Source of the DNA: Bacteroidales bacterium
GTDB lineage: Bacteria; Bacteroidota; Bacteroidia; Bacteroidales; UBA10428
Length of the DNA stretch: 27,450 nt
Reading direction: 5' to 3'
Assembly (NCBI GenBank): GCA_016926235.1
Contig: JAFGOZ010000642.1
Coordinates: 1-27,450, forward strand
In this document: positions 9,121 through 17,200 of the stretch, piece after piece
Layout: each line of letters starts with the position of its first letter
How positions within the stretch are numbered: position 1 is the stretch's first letter
The notes under the pieces: generated by a model
The model's input: only the letters and a program-made list of their open reading frames with translations
Databases searched by the model: none
What the model was told of the DNA's origin: nothing
Program-made: the position numbers and the translations under genes

Positions 9121-9199
9121 ATTAAGTTACTCCCTGCTTTAGATGATATTTCTATGGTTTGGCTTTCTCACATCGGTACTGCTTCAATTTTTAGTGAAC

Positions 9200-9218
9200 A
9201 GTAGTTCAGTCAACTACT
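9200..9218 (-). repeat. Hairpin immediately after the asparagine-synthase-like gene
   Basis: A perfect seven-base stem (agtagtt at 9200-9206, aactact at 9212-9218) with a five-base loop starts eight bases after the stop at 9226. No T-run follows on the minus strand, so rho-independent termination is doubtful. It could stabilise the upstream transcript or lower expression of the glycosyltransferase gene that follows. Confidence 0.3.
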
Positions 9219-9225
9219 TCGAAGA

Positions 9226-10893
9226 TTAATCAGATAAGTATATTCTAATTAGAATAAGTCTTATTATAATGGTGCCAGGAGATACTTTTCGATAAACAGG
9301 TCCAAATACATAATTTAGTATTTTATTAATTGCTTTAATCCGCCTGGGAACATTGACTATTTTTTTGAATAGTGCTTTTATTTCTATTATCTTAGGATTA
9401 AGTTTCTCAATCATGTTCATTAACTCTTCTTTTGAAATAAATTCATCTAATCGGCTATTGGACTCCTGAATTAATTTTATCAATGATAGTTTATTTTTTG
9501 CTATTTCTTTAAGCCAGTTTGCTGAATAAAAACCCTTGGGATTCGCCTGTGGAATAGAAAATAGATCGGGAAGCAACTCGGAAATTGTTTTTTTGTAAAG
9601 CGATTTAGAATTCCGAAAATGAGGAGGTAGTTTCAATACAAAGTCTATTATTTTTCCATCGAGATATGGCAAATGAACCAAACCAACCTGACCACCGATA
9701 TTTTCTCTCCAAGGCATTAACACATGGTCTATTCGCTGATCAAAATAAAAGAAGTCCTTTTTGTCTTGAATATGTTCATAATTATCTGTTTTTTTTAAAA
9801 TATCAGATTTTAACATATTTAACGAATGATGAATGCTATTATAATTCTTTTTGGACATATAGCGTTTTAGCCATTTTGTACCTGAAGAAAACATAACATA
9901 TCTGTTAAATACTTCCTCCATCGTATGTAATGCACCACCCACTCCAAAACACATATCTCCAGCAAACACATCGGTAAATTCATTTTTTTCAGCCACATAA
10001 TGCCACGCATCCAACTCATCAGAGTAATTTGATAAAACTTTGCCTTCTAATGCATTCTCATTCAATATACTTATCAGGTCACCTTTATATGATTTTATTA
10101 TCTCATGATCATATTCGCACTTAGATGCCAGTTGCATTGAGATATATGCATCGCTATCAGTTCTTGGTCGATCATTTAATGCATAGGAGAAACAAAATAC
10201 ATTTGTAGCTTTAATGAGTCTTAATATTCCTAAAATACCGCGCGCATCATATCCAGCACTGAGTGATAATGCAGTGCGAGAATCTTTATCATATCTAAGT
10301 TTGACAGCATTTATTAATAATCTCTCAAATTCCTTTTGATATGCAGCCTCTGTAATATTACTTTCGTTAGCATAATTAAATTTAAACTGCCAATAATTTT
10401 CAACAGATAAGATGCCATTTTTGATACGATGGATGCTTGCTCTCATGGCACACTTTATATCACGGAAAAGCGTTAGATCTTCGAGCATTATTCCGTTAGA
10501 AATATAACAGGCCAGTCCGTCAGTACTTAATTTACTTTTCTTTTTTGGTAGATTGTCGATATTATTTGATACATACCAGCTATCATCGATATAGGCGTAA
10601 AATGCTTTCCTGGAATTCAATTTGTCAGTCAAAATGTAAAATGTCGACCCAAAATGAAGGAAAATCAAAAAATTTCCCTCTAATTGTTTAACATATTCAA
10701 TTCCATCTAAAATAAATCCGGAGATTAACTGGTCTTTTGTACTATTGTAAATAATTCCGTCTACGTATAGTCTATAATTTTGACAATCAGAAATAATGGT
10801 GCTCTGGCCATGAGTATCGATCTCACCATTCTTATTGATAGTGAAAGTAAATTTTTCCAGGTTTCTTATCGTCTTTTGGCTATCGCTGGTCAT
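9226..10893 (-). CDS. Asparagine-synthase-like amidotransferase without an N-terminal glutaminase cysteine
   Basis: This 555-residue protein resembles the AsnB class. Residues about 25-150 look like a reduced class II amidotransferase lobe (LEGNFLIFL; TDKLNSRKAFY), but there is no Cys2, so glutamine hydrolysis should be lost. The ATP-pyrophosphatase core at about 185-450 carries a PP-loop variant, LSLSAGYDARG (Ser212 to Asp216), where asparagine synthetases have SGGLDSS. It also has the usual downstream blocks DVFAGDMCFGVGG and LPYLDGKIIDFVL. Family members in polysaccharide loci are thought to adenylate a carboxylate and form an amide, for example on a uronic acid or amino acid substituent; that role is inference here. 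An asparagine-supply role is unlikely given the missing cysteine and the setting. It lies between the GDP-mannose 3,5-epimerase and a glycosyltransferase gene, with its own 358-base leader. Confidence 0.75.
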   Translation of the reverse strand: MTSDSQKTIRNLEKFTFTINKNGEIDTHGQSTIISDCQNYRLYVDGIIYNSTKDQLISGFILDGIEYVKQLEGNFLIFLHFGSTFYILTDKLNSRKAFYAYIDDSWYVSNNIDNLPKKKSKLSTDGLACYISNGIMLEDLTLFRDIKCAMRASIHRIKNGILSVENYWQFKFNYANESNITEAAYQKEFERLLINAVKLRYDKDSRTALSLSAGYDARGILGILRLIKATNVFCFSYALNDRPRTDSDAYISMQLASKCEYDHEIIKSYKGDLISILNENALEGKVLSNYSDELDAWHYVAEKNEFTDVFAGDMCFGVGGALHTMEEVFNRYVMFSSGTKWLKRYMSKKNYNSIHHSLNMLKSDILKKTDNYEHIQDKKDFFYFDQRIDHVLMPWRENIGGQVGLVHLPYLDGKIIDFVLKLPPHFRNSKSLYKKTISELLPDLFSIPQANPKGFYSANWLKEIAKNKLSLIKLIQESNSRLDEFISKEELMNMIEKLNPKIIEIKALFKKIVNVPRRIKAINKILNYVFGPVYRKVSPGTIIIRLILIRIYLSD

Positions 10894-11251
10894 AATTAAA
10901 ATAATGATTTTATTATAAAGATTGGTGTGTTTTCTTATAAGTATCGCATACTATTGGCAAAGCCGACGAAAATTGCATTTAATATCATATCATTGTTATT
11001 TATTTCATTTCTCCAGATAAACTGCATCGCAGAGAGTAATTAATATCATCATAAGATCGATAAAGTTAAATCTCAATATATGACATTGGGTTATTTTTAT
11101 ATTTTTTGCTACAGACATCAAGCTTCTAGAATGGCTATAAGCAATGCTTCTTGGCAACAACATATTAACCTCTCAATTGTAATCTTTCAAATCTGAGATT
11201 CTGATAAGATATAGGTACACCCATTTCCAATCTTCGTCCAGTAGTAAGGAT
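10894..11251. other. 358-base gap upstream of the asparagine-synthase-like gene
   Basis: AT-rich, no convincing gene. A 52-codon minus-strand frame (11005..11163) exists, but I recognise nothing in its product and it was not accepted. The gap probably holds the promoter of the gene at 10893, but no clean TTG/TAnnTTTG pair could be assigned. I see no strong terminator for the epimerase gene ending at 11252. Confidence 0.45.
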
Positions 11252-12223
11252 TTAGTCTGTTAAACTGTTTACTTGATCCTCAATCCAACCATAAGTCTTT
11301 TCCAATCCGATTTTTAATGGTTGTGAAGGAGCCCAGTTTAATTTTTCTCTAATTAATTTGTTGTCTGAATTCCTTCCTCTTACGCCAAGAGGCCCATCAA
11401 TATGTTTAATTGATACATTTTTATCAGCTATTTCGATAACTATTTCAGCAAGTTTGTTTATCGTCACCATTTCTTCGGAACCTATGTTTACAGGTCCTCT
11501 AAAATCCGGAGAATCCATCAGTTTACGCACTCCATTCAAACATTCATCGATAAATAAAAATGACCTCGTCTGTTTTCCATCTCCCCAAATTTCAATTTCA
11601 CCATTATTCTCAGCCATTGCAACTTTTCTGCAAATGGCAGCTGGAGCTTTTTCCTTGCCCCCCTGCCAAGTGCCTTCAGGACCAAAAATATTATGAAATC
11701 TGGCAACTTTAACCTCGACATTATAATTCCTATTAAAGGAGAAATATAATCTTTCACTGAATAATTTTTCCCAACCATATTCACTATCAGGTTCTGCCGG
11801 ATAAGCAGATTCTTCAGAACACTTTGGATTATCTGGATCCATTTGATTGTACTCTGGATAAATACACGCAGAAGATGAATAAAATATTTTTTTGATTCCT
11901 GCTTTTTGTCCGATATGCAACATATTCAAATTGATTGTGGCTGAATTATGCATAACATCAGCATCGTGTTCCCCTGTAAAAATGTATCCTGCCCCACCCA
12001 TATCAGCAGCCAGCTGATATACCTCATCAAATTGCCGATCCAGAATAGATTTACATACCAATGGATCTCTGAGGTCTCCAATGACAAAATCATCAGCAGC
12101 TGTCGGGCTGAATTCAGGATACTTCAGATCGACACCGCGAATCCAGAATCCTTCATTCTTTAATTTTTTAACCAGATGACTGCCAATAAAGCCTCCGGCA
12201 CCACACACTAAAGAAGTTTTCAT
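11252..12223 (-). CDS. GDP-mannose 3,5-epimerase
   Basis: This 323-residue extended SDR converts GDP-D-mannose to GDP-L-galactose, with GDP-L-gulose as the C5-only product. The NAD-binding GAGGFIGSHL is at about 8-17. The active-site block SSSACIYPEY contains Cys120, YGWEKL supplies Tyr149 and Lys153, and TWQGGKEKAPAA contains Lys192. All four keep a constant offset of 25 from Cys145, Tyr174, Lys178 and Lys217 of the Arabidopsis enzyme as I remember it. The C-terminal GVRGRNSDNKLI block is also characteristic. This strongly separates it from GDP-fucose synthase and from UDP-glucose epimerases. Its gene starts two bases after the WecG/TagA-type gene, so the two are probably co-translated. It would supply an L-sugar donor for the polysaccharide; no GDP-mannose 4,6-dehydratase is in the window. 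Confidence 0.9.
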   Translation of the reverse strand: MKTSLVCGAGGFIGSHLVKKLKNEGFWIRGVDLKYPEFSPTAADDFVIGDLRDPLVCKSILDRQFDEVYQLAADMGGAGYIFTGEHDADVMHNSATINLNMLHIGQKAGIKKIFYSSSACIYPEYNQMDPDNPKCSEESAYPAEPDSEYGWEKLFSERLYFSFNRNYNVEVKVARFHNIFGPEGTWQGGKEKAPAAICRKVAMAENNGEIEIWGDGKQTRSFLFIDECLNGVRKLMDSPDFRGPVNIGSEEMVTINKLAEIVIEIADKNVSIKHIDGPLGVRGRNSDNKLIREKLNWAPSQPLKIGLEKTYGWIEDQVNSLTD

Positions 12224-12225
12224 GA

Positions 12226-12975
12226 CTATTTTTTATTTGTGAATAAATCTAGTATATTATAGTATATGAATTTTGGTATTATTTCAATGTCTCTTCTAAT
12301 TAAGCGTTTCGGTTCAAGGTATAGTCTATATAACCACTCTAAACCAATTTTCCTCATAAAAGGAGGAGTATATTTGAATCTTCCTGAGTGAAAATCAAAT
12401 GCTGCTCCAACAGTAATAATAAAGTGTACATGCACATAATTACGAATCTCACTGGCGAAATATTCTTGTTTTGGAGTACTGAGACCAATCCATAATATAT
12501 CAACGTTTTTATTATCAACCTCTTCGCCCAGCGCCTTCATTTCATCTTCGTTTAATCTTCTGAATGGTGGACTATAAGTTCCTACAACATTTTGATTACC
12601 ATATTTTTGCTCACATACTTCCTTTAATCTATCAGCAACTCCTATTTTCCCGCCACAAAAAAAATGATTGATTTTCGTCTGAGCACTTGTTTCAATCACA
12701 TTTCTGAAAAAGTCAGGGCCTGTGCATTGTTCCATTGTTTTTGCACCTTTCAACCGACCAATTAAAGCTCCAGGTCTTCCGTCCGGTAAATTAATATAGA
12801 AACTTCTCAGTATTCCTGCAAAGTTTATATCTTCTTTTGCAATGATCAGTCCATGAGCTCCAGTCGCACTGATACACCTGTTTTTTCTTAAAGCTTGTGT
12901 TATACTTATCTCACACACATGCTCGACCGCACTGTTCATTCCTTTATCGTATAATGGTATATCGAGTATGTCCAT
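12226..12975 (-). CDS. WecG/TagA/CpsF-family glycosyltransferase (GT26)
   Basis: This 249-residue protein is the usual size for GT26. The block FYINLPDGRPGA contains Asp65, which matches the proposed catalytic aspartate of TagA. GLSTPKQEYF is the G-x-x-x-PKQE nucleotide-sugar motif, and the C-terminus has the conserved GLEWLYRLYLEPKRLIRR segment, which in this family helps membrane attachment. Family members transfer N-acetylmannosamine or a related sugar to undecaprenyl-PP-GlcNAc, typically the second sugar of a lipid-linked unit; donor identity here is inferred. It is followed two bases later by the GDP-mannose 3,5-epimerase gene and preceded by a 167-base gap with a perfect dyad. Confidence 0.9.
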   Translation of the reverse strand: MDILDIPLYDKGMNSAVEHVCEISITQALRKNRCISATGAHGLIIAKEDINFAGILRSFYINLPDGRPGALIGRLKGAKTMEQCTGPDFFRNVIETSAQTKINHFFCGGKIGVADRLKEVCEQKYGNQNVVGTYSPPFRRLNEDEMKALGEEVDNKNVDILWIGLSTPKQEYFASEIRNYVHVHFIITVGAAFDFHSGRFKYTPPFMRKIGLEWLYRLYLEPKRLIRRDIEIIPKFIYYNILDLFTNKK

Positions 12976-13005
12976 TCAAATTTACTTGAAGTGCTTTCAT
13001 CAATA

Positions 13006-13026
13006 GTATAATAAATTGTATTATAC
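13006..13026. promoter_or_regulatory. Perfect 8-base inverted repeat upstream of the WecG/TagA-type gene
   Basis: Arms gtataata (13006-13013) and tattatac (13019-13026) flank a five-base spacer, 31-51 bases upstream of the ATG at 12975. The position suits an operator or promoter element, and a TTG lies just upstream on the minus strand. It could also be a weak hairpin after the kinase gene that ends at 13143. Confidence 0.35.
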
Positions 13027-13142
13027 GTTCAATTTAAAGAAAGGTTAATAGCGTAACTGTATCACCAGACCTGACATATTTAAATACCAATAAAAAATCC
13101 AATCATCGCTAATGATACATATTGACGGAATCCTTAATAACC

Positions 13143-14186
13143 TTACTGTATGCAATCTGTCAAATTAAAATATATATAACCCCATCTTATAGCATCTTCA
13201 TAATTCTTAAAATGTAGGTTATGTGTTAGATTATAGATACATACATTTCTTATTACCTCAACTGGGGTAAAATGATCATCCGAGGATCCTTTCACTGTAC
13301 TTAGGTAATTCATGAATGTTGGATTAAGCAGCTCATCGGTTTGAAGTAATAATCCTGCACCAATATTTGAAACACACCATTTATCCCAATCAATTAAATA
13401 GAACTTCTCATCTCTTGATTTAATAATATTTGGTTGATAAATATCCTTATGAACTATAATTGAGGGTAATTTTCGAAATTCTCCGATTATTTTTTTTGCA
13501 TTGACATGCAAGAATTCAATAATACTGCAGTCCATCATTGATTTAGATACTTCAAACATACTATTAATACAATCTTCGTCTGATAATAGTCCGACATAAT
13601 CTTCATTATAGGAGTAATCTTTTAGTTTATTACTTGGCCTTGATGCCCACAGTTTCTTTATTAGTTCATATTTAAAGATCATTTTGTCCTGTCGAGTAAG
13701 AGAAACACCTTCTATGTAATCATAAAACAATGAAATAAATGGGCCATAAGTTAAGATACCCTTAAAATTTGGTGCATTTATCTCTTCAGCATCTATTTCA
13801 TCAAACAGTAACACTTCTTTTTCTACAGTCTGTAAACGATATTGATGATAGATTTTTTCGAAAACTTTTACATTATTATTCGTTTGTTTATCAGTGACAT
13901 AATGTACTACTGCTCCAAGATTGATTAATCCGGAATAGATTGTCTTTGAAGAAATATGATCGTACCCAAGTGACGAAAGTCTTGATGCTATCAAACCAGG
14001 TGAAATATATGATCTATATTCCTTTGTTGTTAAAGAACAATTCTTAACATGTGTCTTTAGCCAGTCAAACTGACCATCGGAAAAATTAGTTGTTTTAATT
14101 AAAAAATGAGCTAGATGCCATTTTTTCTTTTTTACTAATCTTTCTAAGATTAAATTCAGAATTATATATCTTAGGTTACGTTTCAA
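13143..14186 (-). CDS. APH/choline-kinase-fold phosphotransferase
   Basis: This 347-residue protein contains a protein-kinase-like phosphotransferase core. The catalytic loop is VHKDIYQPNII (His246, Asp248, Asn253), followed by the metal-binding YLIDWDKW (Asp266, Asp268). The N-lobe has KVFEK at 107-111 as the likely ATP lysine region. The first ~110 residues are basic and not recognised. The fold phosphorylates small molecules such as aminoglycosides, choline, ethanolamine, sugars or lipids. In this setting phosphorylation of a sugar or polysaccharide precursor, rather than antibiotic resistance, seems more likely, but that is inference. The gene sits 24 bases after the epimerase-like SDR gene. 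Its composition is among the most AT-rich in the window. Confidence 0.72.
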   Translation of the reverse strand: MKRNLRYIILNLILERLVKKKKWHLAHFLIKTTNFSDGQFDWLKTHVKNCSLTTKEYRSYISPGLIASRLSSLGYDHISSKTIYSGLINLGAVVHYVTDKQTNNNVKVFEKIYHQYRLQTVEKEVLLFDEIDAEEINAPNFKGILTYGPFISLFYDYIEGVSLTRQDKMIFKYELIKKLWASRPSNKLKDYSYNEDYVGLLSDEDCINSMFEVSKSMMDCSIIEFLHVNAKKIIGEFRKLPSIIVHKDIYQPNIIKSRDEKFYLIDWDKWCVSNIGAGLLLQTDELLNPTFMNYLSTVKGSSDDHFTPVEVIRNVCIYNLTHNLHFKNYEDAIRWGYIYFNLTDCIQ

Positions 14187-14210
14187 TAGTGTTCCAAATA
14201 ATGCTTTTAG

Positions 14211-15203
14211 TCATTCAGATCTCATTTGGTTTTCTATCCACAGGTATGTTCTTCTCAATCCCTCCTTCAGATCAACCCGTGGTTCCCACCCCAGATTATC
14301 CCGCGCTAAACTAAAGTCAGCCGCTCTGGCCTTATCTCCTTCCGGTTTTGAAATATCAAATTTTATTGGAATTTCTTTCCCAGATATCTGAACAATGATT
14401 CTTGCTAACTCAGCGATAGAAGTACTATAATCAGGCCCAATCTGAATATATCCTTTCCCAAAACCCTTTTCCAAAGCAAGCAAAATTGCATGAACGACAT
14501 CATCAATGTGCAAGAATGCGCGGCCTTGCTTGCCACTGCCCCAAACGAAAAAGTCTCTTTCAGGATATTGGATAGCTTTCCTGATGAGGGATGGAATCAC
14601 CTGGCTTCTCTCTTCTGAATAATCGCATGGCGCCCCGTAAACATTATGGAAAAGTAAAGAAACAACATTAATTTTCGTTTCCTTTTCAAGTAAATCGGCT
14701 TCATAAACTCCCATGAGCTTACTCCAGCCGTACGCAGATTCAGGATTAGCAGGAAATAAGTCCTTCTCCTTTAGGAGACTGTATTTAAATGAAGATTGCA
14801 ACTCAGCGGGAAATGAACATGCTGTCCCGGCATACAGAAAACCTTTTATCTCTAGGTCCTTTGCGAATTTTATTGTATTAGAATTGATTAATAGATTTTG
14901 TCTAAACAAACTGCCCTGATTATTAAAAACATAACCGATCCCAGCCACTACGTCGGCAAGATGAATCAAATAATCAGTGCCTTCAAATACCGCAGGTTTC
15001 GGGATCTCATCGGAGAGATCAATATTGTGAAAATTATGGTCTAAATCGATTACAGGTTTTCCATTGCTGTCATCACTCAGGTATTCAAGTTTTCCCCGCC
15101 ACAGATTATCAATAACATGGACTTCATGGTCCAGCTCCACAAGCTTTTTAGTCAAATTGGAGCCAATCATACCTGCTCCTCCAGTTATAATGATTTTTGA
15201 CAT
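14211..15203 (-). CDS. NAD-dependent GDP-sugar epimerase/dehydratase-like SDR
   Basis: This 330-residue extended SDR has GGAGMIGSNL at 8-17, GTACSFP with Cys129, and YGWSKL with Tyr158 and Lys162. It also has a C-terminal WEPRVDLKEGLRRTYLWIE block like the GDP-mannose 3,5-epimerase at 11252..12223. The cysteine matches the base of GDP-fucose synthase and GDP-mannose 3,5-epimerase. The second catalytic acid, His179 in E. coli GDP-fucose synthase and Lys217 in the plant epimerase, appears to be Gln201 in SQVIPSLIRK. A one-step epimerase, a reductase or another GDP-sugar activity is therefore possible; I would not call it GDP-fucose synthase. It probably makes a second activated sugar for the same polymer. 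A 212-base gap precedes it and 24 bases separate it from the kinase gene. Confidence 0.78.
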   Translation of the reverse strand: MSKIIITGGAGMIGSNLTKKLVELDHEVHVIDNLWRGKLEYLSDDSNGKPVIDLDHNFHNIDLSDEIPKPAVFEGTDYLIHLADVVAGIGYVFNNQGSLFRQNLLINSNTIKFAKDLEIKGFLYAGTACSFPAELQSSFKYSLLKEKDLFPANPESAYGWSKLMGVYEADLLEKETKINVVSLLFHNVYGAPCDYSEERSQVIPSLIRKAIQYPERDFFVWGSGKQGRAFLHIDDVVHAILLALEKGFGKGYIQIGPDYSTSIAELARIIVQISGKEIPIKFDISKPEGDKARAADFSLARDNLGWEPRVDLKEGLRRTYLWIENQMRSE

Positions 15204-15415
15204 ATTCTAAGTTATAGTAATTTTCATTATACTCGATTCTGTTACTTATTAGTCAATATGGTCATATAATAAATAATTTTTAAAAGGCACAATTTGATGT
15301 TCGTTACAGCATCCCATTGGTATGAGAATAATAAAACAATATGGTTTATTTTGCAGCATCATATAATACCTAAGGGAAATCGATTCATTTAGTAATTTTC
15401 TTGTTGTAGCCAGAA

Positions 15416-16339
15416 TTAATTAGTATTATCACTATCCTTTCTTATCCCAAATAATCCGAGCACTTTCCACTTAACGAAGCTTCCAGTATAAACATAGTAT
15501 TTTCTTACTAGTGATTGATAGGCAAAAACACTGGAACTGTGGATGCGATAAAATTTGACGTTTCTGCGTATATTATATTTGGAACGTATTGAGGTTAAAC
15601 CCGTAATAAAACCTTTAATAGATTTTAACTGTTTTTGCCTGATACCAGAGGTTTCGGCATCGTTTAATAATCTTAACTTATGGTATACTATATTCTTATA
15701 ACCTTTATACCCAGCTCTTAATGAGTAATCCATGTCAGCATGATATTGAGGAAAATTTCTTTCGTCCAGATAACCAACTTCCTCGATGATACTTTTGTGT
15801 ATCAATACACCCTGTCCGGAGAAACAATCCACCACTAGATCCTTCTGATATTCGGGAGTATCCTTCTCCCTCCATCCTATCAGCTTCTTATGACCAGTCT
15901 TGGAATTATAAGTACCTCCCATACCAAATATCATATCTGGTTGAGAACGATATAGTATTTTAGAGCAGATTAATGTTTTACCATCCCATTTTTCCACAAT
16001 ACCTTGAAGATTATCGAAATAACCTTGATCAGGGTAGTTGTCATTCAACCATAACATAATGAAGTCACATTTTAAATTTTCTAAGGCGTATTTGATTCCA
16101 CGATTCATACCACCACTGTACCACAGATTACCATCACCATGTAGTACTATGACTTCAGGATAATTCATCTGTATCCAATCAACGGTCTCATCCGTAGATT
16201 TGTCATCGACTACAATGATTCTAATGTTGTTGGATTTGAAGAATAACGTATCTTCTTGATTAGCAAGTGACTTAAGACATTCCTTTGTGAACTGTAATCG
16301 ATTGTGAACCGGAATAACAAATGCTATTTTATATCTCAT
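15416..16339 (-). CDS. GT2-family glycosyltransferase (rhamnosyltransferase-like)
   Basis: This 307-residue GT-A enzyme opens with FVIPVHNRLQFTKECL and the nucleotide-binding VVDDKSTD (Asp45-Asp46). The block HGDGNLWYSGGMNRGI at about 67-82 is typical of the rhamnosyltransferase branch of GT2, and WLNDNY at about 97-102 takes the place of the DxD metal motif. No membrane segment is seen, so it should work at the cytoplasmic face on a lipid-linked acceptor. The transferred sugar need not be rhamnose, as no dTDP-rhamnose genes are in the window. It lies 29 bases downstream of the soluble sulfotransferase gene. Confidence 0.85.
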   Translation of the reverse strand: MRYKIAFVIPVHNRLQFTKECLKSLANQEDTLFFKSNNIRIIVVDDKSTDETVDWIQMNYPEVIVLHGDGNLWYSGGMNRGIKYALENLKCDFIMLWLNDNYPDQGYFDNLQGIVEKWDGKTLICSKILYRSQPDMIFGMGGTYNSKTGHKKLIGWREKDTPEYQKDLVVDCFSGQGVLIHKSIIEEVGYLDERNFPQYHADMDYSLRAGYKGYKNIVYHKLRLLNDAETSGIRQKQLKSIKGFITGLTSIRSKYNIRRNVKFYRIHSSSVFAYQSLVRKYYVYTGSFVKWKVLGLFGIRKDSDNTN

Positions 16340-16368
16340 TATCTTATGATTTAGGATTCATTCGGTTA

Positions 16369-17175
16369 TCAATCATATAACATCCATTCATATTCTGTTC
16401 CTTTAAGAATGTTCTCAACCTCCTCAAAATTCTCAATCATATTCCTAACCGGAAAAGGATTTGTCCTTGATAGTTTAATAGTAACTTCTTTAGGTTTAAT
16501 GCCAATAAATTCACAAATCTGCTGGTACCCAACTCTAGGTTCATTCTGAACGTGTTCTTCGTAAGTAAGATCCAGACAATTCTTTGTCTTTAGCATACTT
16601 CGTATTGATGCAACGTCTTTATCATAATCTGATAGGAAAGATAACAACGGCTTTTGATCATAGTCTATTGCGACATTATTAACATCTACAAAAACATGCT
16701 TCAGTTTTGCTGTGATTTCTGAATCTTGATGATATCTCATCCTATCCTTATGTGCAATTAAACTTGAAACAATTTTTCTTAACCTGTTTCGTCGATCAAG
16801 AAAAATATAATGTGAAAATCCCAATGCGTCAAGATTCTCCAAAAAGGAATCCTCAGAATAACCAATAAGTCGAATATGAAATGGCTTAACTTCGAATCCA
16901 TAATATCGATGAAATGCTTTCTGCATACTTTTCTTTAGATAAATAATTGCGTCCTCTGGCATTTCGCTGGCAATCTCCTTTCCATTAGTATAATTACGCC
17001 ATTTCTTGAATATTGGTTCATAAATCTCTGAAGCCCAAAATACATTTTGATGTTGCTCTAGTAACGTAGATAATACAGTACTTCCACAGCGTCCAATATG
17101 GAACATCACTATGTTTCCGGGTCTGAAAGGTGTCAGGACTGGGCGAAGTACATTTTTAGCAATTTTCTTAATCAT
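16369..17175 (-). CDS. PAPS-dependent sulfotransferase (soluble)
   Basis: This 268-residue protein has the sulfotransferase P-loop-like 5'-phosphosulfate site FHIGRCGSTVLSTLL (Gly28 to Thr33) near the N-terminus. The 3'-phosphate site is at LDRRNRLRKIVSSL, with Arg128 and Ser137/138. A late LTYEEHVQNEP block matches the family's Y-E-D/E-L region. It would move sulfate from PAPS to a hydroxyl of a sugar or lipid acceptor in the cytosol. The stop of the membrane-bound sulfotransferase gene lies 25 bases upstream, so the two are probably in one transcript. Length is normal for bacterial carbohydrate-type sulfotransferases. The acceptor is not known. Confidence 0.83.
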   Translation of the reverse strand: MIKKIAKNVLRPVLTPFRPGNIVMFHIGRCGSTVLSTLLEQHQNVFWASEIYEPIFKKWRNYTNGKEIASEMPEDAIIYLKKSMQKAFHRYYGFEVKPFHIRLIGYSEDSFLENLDALGFSHYIFLDRRNRLRKIVSSLIAHKDRMRYHQDSEITAKLKHVFVDVNNVAIDYDQKPLLSFLSDYDKDVASIRSMLKTKNCLDLTYEEHVQNEPRVGYQQICEFIGIKPKEVTIKLSRTNPFPVRNMIENFEEVENILKGTEYEWMLYD

Positions 17176-17200
17176 AAAATTTTTATTTATTTCATTGCTA

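Noticed and set aside
11005..11163. 52-codon minus-strand frame in the gap upstream of the asparagine-synthase-like gene
   Set aside because: The product has no recognisable feature, the composition looks like non-coding AT-rich DNA, and it is not packed against a neighbour as the 55-residue gene is.
13143..14186. Aminoglycoside resistance gene
   Set aside because: Only the general kinase fold is visible; the polysaccharide setting and unfamiliar N-terminus argue against a resistance role.
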